This document shows positions 40,380 through 49,311 of a stretch of 64,000 nt of DNA, piece after piece. A model generated the notes under the pieces. It had not been told where the DNA came from and did not search any database. It saw only the letters and a program-made list of their open reading frames with translations. Source of the stretch: an uncultured Acetatifactor sp. Its GTDB lineage: Bacteria > Bacillota > Clostridia > Lachnospirales > Lachnospiraceae. The position numbers were made by a program, and so were the translations under genes. Each line of letters opens with the position of its first letter. Position 1 is the first letter of the stretch. The stretch covers positions 5,997 to 69,996 of the forward strand of contig CAJUAH010000022.1 in the NCBI GenBank assembly GCA_910584375.1. The letters are read 5' to 3'.

Positions 40380-41573
40380 TTACAGATCCCCGTTCCGATA
40401 CCGGGCCACGATGCTCTGTATCCTCTCGTTGGGATTGAGCAGATCGCTGATGGAGGAATCGTGATTCAGCGTATCAATGATGTAAGCCACGTATTTGCTC
40501 ATATCGCAGTTGATATACCATTCCCGCTCCAAAAGCTCCGGCGTCTGGTAAATCAGGTTGGTGGTCAGTATCCTGCTGATCAGGCCGCTCTCATAGGCCC
40601 TGTCAAATTTCTCCAGCCCGCCGGTAAACAGTCCAAAAGTGGAAAATACAAAGATCTTGCCGGCGCTGCGCTGTTTCAGGGCGGCGGCGGTCTCCAGAAT
40701 GCTGTCCCCGGAAGAGATCATATCGTCGATGATGATTACATCCTTTCCCTCCACGCTGGACCCCAGAAACTCATGGGCAACAATGGGATTGCGGCCGTTC
40801 TCTATCCGGGTGTAGTCCCGGCGTTTGTAGAACATGCCCATATCCAGTCCCAGCACATTGGCGATATAGATGGCCCGTTTCATGCCGCCTTCATCCGGGC
40901 TGATAACCATCATATGACCGCTGTCGATCTGCAGATCCTTCACATTGCGAAGCAGGCCCTTGACAAACTGATAAGCGGGCTGCACAGTCTCAAAGCCGTT
41001 CAGCGGGATGGCGTTCTGCACACGGGGATCGTGGGCGTCAAAGGTGATGATATTGTCCACGCCCATGCCCACCAGCTCCTGTAAAGCCAGCGCGCAGTCC
41101 AGGGATTCGCGGGCAGTTCGCTTGTGTTGGCGGCTCTCGTACAGATAAGGCATGATCACGGTGATGCGCCGGGCCTTGCCGCCCACGGCGGCTATAACGC
41201 GTTTCAGATCCTGGTAGTGATCGTCGGGGGACATGCGGTTCTCATGTCCGCAGAGGGAGTAGGTCAGACTGTAGTTGCAGACGTCCACCAGCAGATACAG
41301 ATCGCAGCCTCGAACGGACTCCAGGATCATACCCTTGGCCTCCCCGGAGCCGAAACGGGGAACCTTGGCGCTCAGCAGATAGGAGTCTCTCTGATACCCT
41401 GAAAAGGCCAGGGAATCCTTATGTTCATGTTCCCTTTCCGTTCTCCATTTGACCAGATACTTGTCCACCATATCGCCCAACAGCTTGCAGCCCTCCAGGG
41501 CGATGATCCCCAGAGAACCTACGGGAATAGTCTCCAGATTGCGTTTCTCCTCGCGGTTTGGCATGAATGACAT
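40380..41573 (-). CDS. prs: Ribose-phosphate pyrophosphokinase, long clostridial form
   Basis: It makes PRPP from ribose-5-phosphate and ATP. 397 residues, against about 315 for classical enzymes; the extra length is mostly an N-terminal extension. The catalytic region reads ITVIMPYLYESRQHKRTARE, then TFDAHDPRVQNAIP (the family's DLHA position), and the PRPP loop is VIIIDDMISSGDSI. The ATG at 41573 follows AGGAAAGTGAGG; a GTG at 41579 overlaps the upstream stop. It is the last gene of the DnaD-loader-prs operon. Confidence 0.88.
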   Translation of the reverse strand: MSFMPNREEKRNLETIPVGSLGIIALEGCKLLGDMVDKYLVKWRTEREHEHKDSLAFSGYQRDSYLLSAKVPRFGSGEAKGMILESVRGCDLYLLVDVCNYSLTYSLCGHENRMSPDDHYQDLKRVIAAVGGKARRITVIMPYLYESRQHKRTARESLDCALALQELVGMGVDNIITFDAHDPRVQNAIPLNGFETVQPAYQFVKGLLRNVKDLQIDSGHMMVISPDEGGMKRAIYIANVLGLDMGMFYKRRDYTRIENGRNPIVAHEFLGSSVEGKDVIIIDDMISSGDSILETAAALKQRSAGKIFVFSTFGLFTGGLEKFDRAYESGLISRILTTNLIYQTPELLEREWYINCDMSKYVAYIIDTLNHDSSISDLLNPNERIQSIVARYRNGDL

Positions 41574-41575
41574 CC

Positions 41576-42544
41576 TCACTTTCCTGAAAATCTTTTCTTA
41601 TACATACGAATATCCGGTCCGGTCAGCTTACACAGCGAATAATTGCTGGTAACGCGGGAAAAAATGCGGTCGGAATAGCGGTCGCGCATTTCCTCCAGGT
41701 TCAGATTGGTGGAAATGATGGTAGCCTTTTGCCGCAGATGCCGCTCGTTCAGCAGGGAAAATAACTGCGAAGTCACAAAACTGTTAGTCACTTCCGTTCC
41801 CAGATCGTCTATGATCACCAGATCGCTGGTGTAAAGGTCTCTGCAAAAACTGTAGAGGGCATCCTTAGCTCTGGCGTCAAAGCTGTAGCGGGCCAGCGTC
41901 TCAAACAGACCGCAGGCGCTGAAATAGATCACGGCCTGTCCCTGGGACAGCAGTTCCCGGGCGATACAGCCGGACAGAAAACTTTTGCCCGTTCCTACTG
42001 TACCATAAAACAATAAATTTTGGTAGCTTTTTTTGAAATCATCCACGAATTTATGGCTGATGGCGACGGCGTTTTCAAAACGTCGCAGATCCTCCCCCTC
42101 ATAGTAGGCGGTGGAAAGGGTGTCAAAATTCTCCCGGCCGATCATCTCCTGAATGCCGGATTGTTCATATAGCAGAGTAATCTCCTGCTGGCGGAAACAG
42201 TGGCATTTTTCGCTGCCTGTATAACCGGTGTCCCGGCAGTCGGGGCAGTCGTAAACAGGCTCCAAATAGTCCAGGGGAAAACCCGCCTGGGCCAGCAGCG
42301 CCCGGCGGCGTTCAGCATTTTGCGCCAGCTCCTGTCTCAATCCGTCCAGCGCCGTCTCGTCCCCGTCCAGCAGCTGCCGGGCGTGAGCCAGGGAGGCAGC
42401 GCCCACGGCGTTCTCCAGCTCCCGATACTGGGGGAGCCGGGCATAGACCTGCTGTCGGCGCTGATCCAGCAGCCGCATGTTACGGTTCTGTCTCTCCTCA
42501 TAGCAGCGCTTTATGGTGTCATATTGTGTCTTGGTCAATGCCAC
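41576..42544 (-). CDS. DnaC/DnaI-type replicative helicase loader
   Basis: 322 residues. An N-terminal coiled region leads to a zinc-binding stretch (YDCPDCRDTGY, then KCHCFRQQ), followed by an AAA+ domain with Walker A LFYGTVGTGKSFLSGC and Walker B LVIIDDLGTE, and arginine-bearing SDRIFSRVTSNY. This is the DnaI pattern: it loads DnaB (10940) at origins. It starts 11 bases after the DnaD gene. Confidence 0.9.
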   Translation of the reverse strand: MALTKTQYDTIKRCYEERQNRNMRLLDQRRQQVYARLPQYRELENAVGAASLAHARQLLDGDETALDGLRQELAQNAERRRALLAQAGFPLDYLEPVYDCPDCRDTGYTGSEKCHCFRQQEITLLYEQSGIQEMIGRENFDTLSTAYYEGEDLRRFENAVAISHKFVDDFKKSYQNLLFYGTVGTGKSFLSGCIARELLSQGQAVIYFSACGLFETLARYSFDARAKDALYSFCRDLYTSDLVIIDDLGTEVTNSFVTSQLFSLLNERHLRQKATIISTNLNLEEMRDRYSDRIFSRVTSNYSLCKLTGPDIRMYKKRFSGK

Positions 42545-42555
42545 GGCGATTCTCC

Positions 42556-43650
42556 TTAGTTGCTGATGAGTTCTTTTTCCAGTTCCTCAAAATCGTATGT
42601 ATTCTGCTTAAACTGATTGAATCTGTTATTGGGGGCGGCGCTGCGGGGAGCGGCTTTCTGTTTCTGATGCTGCTCGTCTATCCGCCTGATGTCGGATTTA
42701 TGGCGCACATTTTCCTGCCGCCAGCTGCTCAGGATTCCCTCCGCATACTCAAAGCGGTGTTTGTCCACCGCCAGCACTGTGCGTTCGCAGGCCTCGAAGA
42801 TGATATCCTGACTGAAACCGTATTCTCCTGTCCATCGGTTGATATATTCCAGCTCCTTGCTGGTGGGAGCGGAGGACTTGCCCAGCTCGTTCATAATCGC
42901 GTAGACGGATTTATCGTATTTTAAGGCGGCCTTCTGTGCCTGCCGGGGTGTAGTAATCCCCTGCTGGGCCCAACTGACGGCCACTTTTTCCATATAGCGG
43001 AAATCTTTCTTGCCACGGTCTACGCAGTACTGGATCAGATAATCGATCAGGTCGTCGGAAAAGCGCAGCACATCCGAAAAGTAAAGGATCGTCTTCATAT
43101 CCGATGCGGTCAGCGGCCGCCCCACATATACCTGGGCCACAAACAGCAACTGCGCGGTGCTTTCCTGTTCCTTGAAATCGCGGAGCTGGTCGGTGGTGTA
43201 TGTGGGTTTGGCATAGGGATCCGGTTCTGGGGCGCAGGGCTGGGGGGTCGACGCCGCAGAAAAACTTCTGACAGAGCCGTCCGAGCCTGCGGCGGTCATA
43301 ACCGTCGGGGCAGGGGCAAGCTCCGCGGCGGCGTGGCCGGCAGTATTTTCACCGGGATTCAGCTCGCACAGGTGGATGCCCACCAGATTTTTGTCTCCGT
43401 CATAATCCAGAGTCAGCAGTTTATGCTTTTCCCAGTACCGCAGAGCGCGCAGCACATCCTTCTCCGTATGATTGAATTTATCCGCTATGTCCGATACGCT
43501 GAATGACAGATTGGCATGTATCATGCGCAGCAGATACAGATAGATCTTCAGCTGGGCATCATTGGCATCCTTCATATATTCGTCAATAAAACAGTTGGAA
43601 ACGGCAGTCGATTCTATATAATTGTCCTTGTAAATCGCCAAACGAGCCAT
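42556..43650 (-). CDS. DnaD/DnaB-domain replication initiation protein
   Basis: 364 residues. A winged-helix N-domain (about 1-95, with DIADKFNHTEKDVLRALRYW) is followed by a linker and two DnaB_2-type helical domains (about 150-225 and 240-325; QESTAQLLFVAQVYVG..., YINRWTGEYGFSQDIIFEAC). Such proteins act with DnaA and the loader in primosome assembly. The gene is downstream of a dense DnaA-box cluster. Confidence 0.88.
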   Translation of the reverse strand: MARLAIYKDNYIESTAVSNCFIDEYMKDANDAQLKIYLYLLRMIHANLSFSVSDIADKFNHTEKDVLRALRYWEKHKLLTLDYDGDKNLVGIHLCELNPGENTAGHAAAELAPAPTVMTAAGSDGSVRSFSAASTPQPCAPEPDPYAKPTYTTDQLRDFKEQESTAQLLFVAQVYVGRPLTASDMKTILYFSDVLRFSDDLIDYLIQYCVDRGKKDFRYMEKVAVSWAQQGITTPRQAQKAALKYDKSVYAIMNELGKSSAPTSKELEYINRWTGEYGFSQDIIFEACERTVLAVDKHRFEYAEGILSSWRQENVRHKSDIRRIDEQHQKQKAAPRSAAPNNRFNQFKQNTYDFEELEKELISN

Positions 43651-43666
43651 GAAAAACCATCCCTTT

Positions 43667-43695
43667 ATATTAATATTTCACCAACAATCCATCAA
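43667..43695 (-). promoter_or_regulatory. Promoter of the DnaD-loader-prs operon
   Basis: On the minus strand TTGATG, 17 bases, TAATAT, ending 17 bases from the start codon. Confidence 0.5.
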
Positions 43696-43851
43696 TAATC
43701 CGGCGTCGGAATCAACGATTCAATACCGGGCTGCACAGCGGTATGGGTTTGAATTCTATCCTGCGAGCAGAAGTAAGTATAGCACAGGGAAACCAAAAAA
43801 GAAATAGGCATTTTGCCAGAAAGAAAAACGACATTTTTTACGGTCATAAAT

Positions 43852-44022
43852 TGTGGAAACGGTGGATACAGTGGATAATTATTGCGGCGACGCGATGGGA
43901 TTCCAGGAAAAGTCAACGGTACTCCGCCATATCCGAAAGGGGGAATTATCCACCGTTTTTGTACAGCTATCCACATTTTTTCGCGGATGCGCCCCCGGAA
44001 AAAATGTGGATAGGGTGGATAA
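43852..44022. promoter_or_regulatory. DnaA-box cluster arranged in nested inverted repeats
   Basis: Within 171 bp there are at least five 8/9 matches to TTATCCACA: 43870-43878 (minus), 43946-43954, 43967-43975, 44005-44013 (minus) and 44014-44022 (minus), plus weaker sites at 43861-43869 and 43852-43860. CTATCCACATTTTTTC (43967-43982) and its exact complement at 43998-44013 form a 16-bp palindrome; AACGGTGGATA/TATCCACCGTT (43858/43947) form another. The cluster lies upstream of the replication-initiation operon and just after murC. 43696-43851 otherwise shows nothing. Confidence 0.75.
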
Positions 44023-45402
44023 CTATTTTTGCAGGAGAGATTCACCGATTATATGCACGTCCCCGGCTCCCATAGTTATCAACAGGTCGCCGTTTATGCA
44101 ATTTTTTAACAGAAAATTTTCCGCCTCTGCAAAAGAGGGAAAATAGTCGCACTGCCCGCCTGATTTCTGTACAACAGCCTGCAGATCCCGTGAGCTTATT
44201 CCCAGCGTATCCTTCTCCCGGGCGGCATAGATATCCGTGAGTACCACATGATCCGCCAGCGTCAGAGCCTGCGCGAACTCGTTCATAAAGGTTTTGGTCC
44301 GGCTGTATGTGTGGGGCTGGAACACGCACCACAGCTTTTTGTGAGGATAATTTTGCGCCGCCTGCAAAGTTGCTGTAATTTCTGTGGGATGATGCGCATA
44401 ATCATCTATTACAGTGACGCCGTTCACGGTGCCCTTGTACTCGAAACGGCGGTCCGTTCCGCGGAAATCCGTCAGCGCCTCCAGAGAATCTTCGCGCTCG
44501 ATGCCCAGCAGATCCGCCGTGGCGATGGCGGCTACGGCATTGTAGACATTGTGGTCGCCCGGTACCTGTAAAGTTACCCGTTGGGGTCTTGTATGGGGAC
44601 TGTGCAGCAGAAAAGAAACATTGCCCCGGCTGTCGTGGGCGATCTCGTCGGCATGGTAATCGCAGTCCCGGCTGTGACCGTAAGTAACCACGGCGCAGGA
44701 CAGGCCCTCCGTCAGATCCTGCCAGCGTTCAATATCGCCGCTTATGACCAGAGTGCCGTCCGGGGGCAGCAGCTGGGCAAAGCGCCTGAAAGAGGCACGG
44801 ATATCCGCCAGATCCCTGAAAAAGTCCAGATGATCCTCTTCCACATTCAGGATCAGGCCGATTCTGGGAAAGAAACTGAGAAAGCTGTTGGTGTACTCGC
44901 AGGCTTCCGTCAGAAAGTAGCCGGAGTTTCCCACCCGGATATTGCCGCCGATGGATCTCAGGATACCGCCGATGGACAGGGTGGGATCGGTGTCCGCGTG
45001 GAGCAGGATCTCCGCGAGCATGGAAGTGGTAGTGGTTTTGCCGTGGGTACCGCTGACGGCGATGGGGATCTCATAGTTTTTCATAATCTGTCCCAGGAGC
45101 TGTGCCCTGGACAGATAGGGAATATTTTTCTGCCGTATGGCAGTAAACTCCAGATTATCCTCATGGACGGCGCTGGTCAGCACGGCGCAGTCGATATCCT
45201 CCGTGATATGGGCGGCATCCTCGCCATAGGAGACCTGTATGCCCGCCTGCTCCAGGGCCTGGGTGATGGGGCTGGATTTCCAATCGGAGCCGGACACAGA
45301 GAAACCTGCCCGATGCAGGATCTGTGCCAGACCGCTCATGCTGATACCTCCGATACCTACAAAATAAACGGAAACGGGGTGGTCAAAATCTATTTGATAC
45401 AT
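44023..45402 (-). CDS. murC: UDP-N-acetylmuramate--L-alanine ligase
   Basis: It adds L-Ala to UDP-MurNAc in peptidoglycan precursor synthesis. 459 residues. The N-domain has VYFVGIGGISMSGLAQIL, the ATP loop is VSGTHGKTTTTSMLAEIL, and the C-terminal part has IDDYAHHPTEITATL and CVFQPHTYSRTKTF. The ATG at 45402 follows AAAGGAG; the longer frame to 45483 adds unrelated residues. Confidence 0.97.
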   Translation of the reverse strand: MYQIDFDHPVSVYFVGIGGISMSGLAQILHRAGFSVSGSDWKSSPITQALEQAGIQVSYGEDAAHITEDIDCAVLTSAVHEDNLEFTAIRQKNIPYLSRAQLLGQIMKNYEIPIAVSGTHGKTTTTSMLAEILLHADTDPTLSIGGILRSIGGNIRVGNSGYFLTEACEYTNSFLSFFPRIGLILNVEEDHLDFFRDLADIRASFRRFAQLLPPDGTLVISGDIERWQDLTEGLSCAVVTYGHSRDCDYHADEIAHDSRGNVSFLLHSPHTRPQRVTLQVPGDHNVYNAVAAIATADLLGIEREDSLEALTDFRGTDRRFEYKGTVNGVTVIDDYAHHPTEITATLQAAQNYPHKKLWCVFQPHTYSRTKTFMNEFAQALTLADHVVLTDIYAAREKDTLGISSRDLQAVVQKSGGQCDYFPSFAEAENFLLKNCINGDLLITMGAGDVHIIGESLLQK

Positions 45403-45450
45403 ACGGTATATAACTCCTTTTGCAAAATATTCTAGATTATTATATTCCTT

Positions 45451-45479
45451 ATTATATACTTTGTGGGTACAAAAAACAA
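45451..45479 (-). promoter_or_regulatory. murC promoter
   Basis: On the minus strand TTGTTT, 17 bases, TATAAT. Confidence 0.55.
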
Positions 45480-45558
45480 ACACATTTTCATGAAGGCAAA
45501 ATTCTGTTAAAAATGAATGAAAATTCCTCTGAATTTTACTTTTTTTTGTAAAAAATTA

Positions 45559-45587
45559 TTCACAACTCTACACGGATATGCTATAAT
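45559..45587 (+). promoter_or_regulatory. glgC-glgD promoter
   Basis: TTCACA, 17 bases, TATAAT with a TGC extension, about 58 bases before glgC. Confidence 0.65.
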
Positions 45588-45644
45588 ATACACAAGATGA
45601 GGCCTTAGAGCGCCTTGTATATTATGCTAGATTGAGGTGATGAC

Positions 45645-46916
45645 ATGATCAAAAAGGAAATGATAGCCATGCTGCTTGCGGGAGGGCAGGGCAGCCGCCT
45701 GGGAGTACTCACGTCCAAGGTGGCCAAGCCTGCGGTGGCCTTTGGGGGGAAATATCGCATTATCGATTTCCCTCTGAGCAATTGTATCAATTCGGGTGTG
45801 GACACGGTGGGTGTACTGACCCAGTATCAGCCCCTGCGGCTGAATACGCATATCGGGATCGGTATTCCCTGGGATCTGGATCGGAACATCGGCGGTGTGA
45901 CGGTACTGCCCCCCTATGAGAAGAGCACCAACAGCGAGTGGTACACCGGCACGGCCAACGCGATCTTTCAGAATCTGGACTATATGGAAAGCTTTAATCC
46001 GGATTATGTTCTGATTCTCTCCGGCGACCATATCTATAAGATGGATTATGAGGTGATGCTGGATTTTCACAAGACGAACAACGCGGAAGTCACCATTGCG
46101 GTGATGCCGGTCCCCATGGAGGAGGCCAGTCGTTTTGGCATTATGATTACAGACGAGAACCGGCGCATTATTGATTTCGAGGAGAAACCGGAGCATCCCA
46201 GGAGCAATCTGGCCAGCATGGGTATCTATATCTTCAACTGGAAGACGCTGAAGGAGGCGCTGCTCAATATGGCGGATCAGCCCGCTCTGGATTTTGGCAA
46301 GCATGTGATTCCCTATTGCCATGAGAAGGGGGCGCCCCTGTATGCCTACGAGTTCAACGGTTACTGGAAGGATGTAGGCACCCTGAACTCCTATTGGGAG
46401 GCCAATATGGAGCTGATCGATATTGTGCCTGTGTTTAATCTCTATGAGGAGTACTGGAAGATCTATACCAAAAGCGACATTCTGCCGCCCCAGTATATGT
46501 CCAGGGACAGCGTGGTACAGCGCTGTATCATCGGCGAGGGGACGGATGTCTACGGCCAGGTGTACAATTCCGTGGTCGGCTGCGGCGTGACCATCGGCGC
46601 GGGCGCGGTCATCCGCGATTCCATTATCATGAATCACGTATCCATCGGCGCGGGATGCGAGATTAACAAGGCGATCGTGGCGGAAAACGTACGGATCGGC
46701 GACCGCGTGAAACTGGGCGTGGGCGACGAGGCGGAGAATGACACTGCTCCTCATATTTACAATCACGGTCTGGTGACGGTGGGAGAAAAGAGCGTGATTC
46801 CCGAGGGCGTCAGCGTGGGTAAGAATACAGTGATCGCTGGAGAGACCACGGCGGCGGATTATCCGGACGCTTATCTGCCCAGCGGCAGGACATTGATCAA
46901 GGCGGAGGAGAGATAA
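45645..46916 (+). CDS. glgC: Glucose-1-phosphate adenylyltransferase, catalytic GlgC
   Basis: 423 residues. MLLAGGQGSRLGVLTSKVAKPAV is the nucleotide loop and Arg/Lys site; then GKYRIIDFPLSNCINSG, WYTGTANAIFQNLDYM, LILSGDHIYKMDY, IDFEEKP and a beta-helix C-domain with hexapeptide-like repeats. All catalytic elements are kept. glgD follows after 2 bases, so this is the GlgC of the GlgC-GlgD pair; a second glgC lies at the left edge of the window. Confidence 0.97.
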   Translation: MIKKEMIAMLLAGGQGSRLGVLTSKVAKPAVAFGGKYRIIDFPLSNCINSGVDTVGVLTQYQPLRLNTHIGIGIPWDLDRNIGGVTVLPPYEKSTNSEWYTGTANAIFQNLDYMESFNPDYVLILSGDHIYKMDYEVMLDFHKTNNAEVTIAVMPVPMEEASRFGIMITDENRRIIDFEEKPEHPRSNLASMGIYIFNWKTLKEALLNMADQPALDFGKHVIPYCHEKGAPLYAYEFNGYWKDVGTLNSYWEANMELIDIVPVFNLYEEYWKIYTKSDILPPQYMSRDSVVQRCIIGEGTDVYGQVYNSVVGCGVTIGAGAVIRDSIIMNHVSIGAGCEINKAIVAENVRIGDRVKLGVGDEAENDTAPHIYNHGLVTVGEKSVIPEGVSVGKNTVIAGETTAADYPDAYLPSGRTLIKAEER

Positions 46917-46918
46917 CA

Positions 46919-48037
46919 GTGAGAGCGATAGGAATCATTTTGGCAGGTGGCAATAACCACCGAATGAAAGAATTGTCACGGAAACGGGCGATTTGCGCCA
47001 TGCCTGTGGCCGGGAGCTACCGGAGCATTGACTTTACGCTCAGCAATATGTCCAATTCCCATATCCAGAGGGTCGCGGTGTTTACGCAGTACAATTCCAG
47101 AAGTCTGAACGAACACTTAAGCTCCTCCAAATGGTGGGATTTCGGGCGTAAACAGGGCGGGCTGTATGTATTCACGCCCGCAGTGACCGTCAACAACAGC
47201 AACTGGTACAGGGGCACGGCGGACGCCATAGCGCAGAATCTGACATGGCTGAAAAACAGCCACGAACCCTATGTGGTCATTGCCTCCGGCGACGGCGTGT
47301 ACAAGATGGATTTTAACAAACTGTTGGAGTACCACATAGAGAAAAAAGCGGATATCACCGTGGTGTGTCGGGATATGGAGCCGGGCACGGAGATTGAGCG
47401 TTTCGGCACGATGAAGATGAACGAGGACTTCCGTGTTACGGAGTTTGAGGAAAAACCGCTGCAGGCCAAGAGCAATACCATTTCCTGCGGGATTTATGTG
47501 ATTCGCCGCCGCAACCTGATCGAGATGATCGAGAGGTGTATGGAGGAGGAGCGGTACGATTTCGTTCGGGACATATTAATCCGCTACAAGGACATGAAGA
47601 GGATATATGCTTACAAGATCAAGGATTACTGGCGCAATATCGCATCGGTGGAGGACTATTACGGAACCAACATGGATTTCCTGAAACCGGAGGTAAGGGA
47701 TTATTTTTTCAAACAGTATCCTGATATCTATTCCAAGGTGGACGACCTGCCGCCTGCCAAGTACAATCCGGGGGCGGAGATTCGTAACAGCCTGATCTCC
47801 AGCGGCTGTATTGTCAACGGCGTGGTGGAAAACTCCGTGATATTCAAAAAGAGTTACATAGGCAACAACTGTGTGATCAAGAATTCCGTGATCCTCAACG
47901 ACGTCTATATAGGCGACAATACTTATATTGAAAACTGCATAGTGGAAAGCCGTGACACGATACGGGCCGGATCCCGCTTTGTGGGAGAGAACGGAATCCG
48001 GATCGTAGTGGAGAAAAACGAAAGGTACGTTATATAA
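46919..48037 (+). CDS. glgD: GlgD, regulatory subunit of ADP-glucose pyrophosphorylase
   Basis: 372 residues from a GTG start. It aligns with GlgC throughout, but the nucleotide loop is AGGNNHRMKELSRKRA instead of GGQGSRL. MPVAGSYRSIDFTLSNMSNS and WYRGTADAIAQNLTWL are kept, and the C-terminal beta-helix is intact. In Firmicutes GlgD is largely inactive alone and modulates GlgC. Confidence 0.94.
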   Translation: MRAIGIILAGGNNHRMKELSRKRAICAMPVAGSYRSIDFTLSNMSNSHIQRVAVFTQYNSRSLNEHLSSSKWWDFGRKQGGLYVFTPAVTVNNSNWYRGTADAIAQNLTWLKNSHEPYVVIASGDGVYKMDFNKLLEYHIEKKADITVVCRDMEPGTEIERFGTMKMNEDFRVTEFEEKPLQAKSNTISCGIYVIRRRNLIEMIERCMEEERYDFVRDILIRYKDMKRIYAYKIKDYWRNIASVEDYYGTNMDFLKPEVRDYFFKQYPDIYSKVDDLPPAKYNPGAEIRNSLISSGCIVNGVVENSVIFKKSYIGNNCVIKNSVILNDVYIGDNTYIENCIVESRDTIRAGSRFVGENGIRIVVEKNERYVI

Positions 48038-48042
48038 ATACT

Positions 48043-48058
48043 ATGCGCCGGAGCGCAT
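48043..48058 (+). repeat. Short perfect hairpin after glgD
   Basis: ATGCGC-CGGA-GCGCAT with no T-tract. It resembles hairpin 2 of the 70-bp repeat (ATGCGC-TAAA-GCGCAT) but lacks the rest of that unit. Confidence 0.4.
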
Positions 48059-48103
48059 GTAATCGGAGTACATTAGGATCATTTAGCTAAGGGGGTTATA
48101 TTG

Positions 48104-48382
48104 ATGCAGATAACAGATGTACGGGTTCGCAAGATTACAAAAGAAGGGAAGATGAAGGCTGTCGTGTCAATCACTTTAGACGATGCGTTCGTGGTACACG
48201 ATATCAAGGTGATCGAGGGGGACAAGGGCTTGTTTATCGCCATGCCCAGCAAGAAGTCGGCAGACGGGGAGCACAGAGACATCGCGCATCCCATCAACTC
48301 CGCCACTCGGGAACATATTCAGAATGTGATTCTGGAGAGTTATGAGAAAGCGCTGGTTATGCCGGAGGTTTTTGAAGAGTGA
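48104..48382 (+). CDS. spoVG: SpoVG, RNA-binding regulator
   Basis: 92 residues beginning MQITDVRVRKITKEGKMKAV, followed by DDAFVVHDIKVIEGDKGLFI and MPSKKSADGEHRDIAHPIN. It is the conserved SpoVG fold, an RNA/DNA-binding protein affecting sporulation septation and other traits. The ATG at 48104 is used; GGGGG lies 8 bases upstream. A terminator follows. Confidence 0.96.
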   Translation: MQITDVRVRKITKEGKMKAVVSITLDDAFVVHDIKVIEGDKGLFIAMPSKKSADGEHRDIAHPINSATREHIQNVILESYEKALVMPEVFEE

Positions 48383-48429
48383 GCGTTTGACTGATCTGTA
48401 GCTCGCATATATGCTATATGTATTGGTAT

Positions 48430-48465
48430 GAGGCTGTCGCAGGAGTGGGCAGCCTCTTTTATTTC
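48430..48465 (+). terminator. spoVG terminator
   Basis: GAGGCTGTC and GGCAGCCTC form a stem, followed by TTTTATTT. Confidence 0.8.
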
Positions 48466-48574
48466 TGTCCGGAGCGGATATGAGAATTTGTGCTTGAATT
48501 CAGGGTATGTTATGGAGTATCATTAGGATACTCAGGCATAGTTGCCGGGACGGATGGGAAAAGAGGGATAAAGG

Positions 48575-49156
48575 ATGTTTATTATTGCGGGCCTGGGCAA
48601 TCCGGGCAGGGAATATGAAAATACAAGGCATAATATCGGCTTTCAGTTCATAGATGATATTGCCAAAAAATATCAGATCGCCATGTTGGAGCGGAAACAC
48701 AAAGCGGTGATTGGAAAGGGCTATATCGACGGGCAGAAGGTGATTCTGGTAAAGCCCCTGACCTATATGAATCTCAGCGGCGAGAGTATTCGGGAAGTGA
48801 CGGATTATTACAAGGTGGATGTGACGGCCCGGCTGGTAGTGGTGTCGGATGATATCAATCTGGATGTGGGGCAGTTACGAATCCGCAAAAAGGGCAGCGC
48901 CGGGGGACACAACGGACTGAAAAATATCATTCTGCACCTGGGATGCGAGGACTTCACGCGCATTAGAATGGGAGTGAGCGACAAACCTCAGGGGTACGAC
49001 TTAAAGGACTATGTGCTGGGTCATTTTACAGACAGGGAGCAGAAGGCGTTGGAGGAGATATTTGACAAGGCGGAGCAGGCGATCCGCATGATCATGCAGG
49101 GTGACACGGACGGCGCCATGAACCGATTTAACACGAAAAAAAAGCCGCAATTGTGA
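48575..49156 (+). CDS. pth: Peptidyl-tRNA hydrolase
   Basis: 193 residues. It frees tRNA from stalled peptidyl-tRNA. GLGNPGREYENTRHNIGF carries the catalytic His; VKPLTYMNLSGES, VVVSDDINLDVGQLRIRKKG and GGHNGLKNIILHLG are all present. AAAGGATG precedes the ATG. It stands directly before mfd, the usual Firmicutes arrangement. Confidence 0.97.
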   Translation: MFIIAGLGNPGREYENTRHNIGFQFIDDIAKKYQIAMLERKHKAVIGKGYIDGQKVILVKPLTYMNLSGESIREVTDYYKVDVTARLVVVSDDINLDVGQLRIRKKGSAGGHNGLKNIILHLGCEDFTRIRMGVSDKPQGYDLKDYVLGHFTDREQKALEEIFDKAEQAIRMIMQGDTDGAMNRFNTKKKPQL

Positions 49157-49158
49157 GC

Positions 49159-49297
49159 GGATATGCGGAATAAAGTTCTGACGAACTTCAAAACAGCAAA
49201 TCCCCGTAAGGCGCACTGATCAATATACGGACGCCCTAAGCGGCCGGATGTTGATCACCGAAACTGTGTGCCGTGAGGGGATATGCGGAACTTCAAA
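49159..49297 (+). repeat. Inverted-repeat element flanked by direct repeats, upstream of mfd
   Basis: GGATATGCGGAA occurs at 49159-49170 and again at 49279-49290; GAACTTCAAA occurs at 49183-49192 and 49288-49297. Between them ATCCCCGTAAGGCGCAC pairs with GTGTGCCGTGAGGGGAT (15 of 17, with G-U), and TGATCAA with TTGATCA inside it. The last copy leads straight into the mfd SD. It may be a structured leader or a small insertion with target duplication. Confidence 0.5.
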
Positions 49298-49311
49298 TAG
49301 GAGGATATGGG

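Noticed and set aside
43852..44022. Chromosomal origin of replication
   Set aside because: There is no dnaA, dnaN, gidA or rpmH nearby and no long AT-rich unwinding stretch; a regulatory DnaA cluster is simpler.
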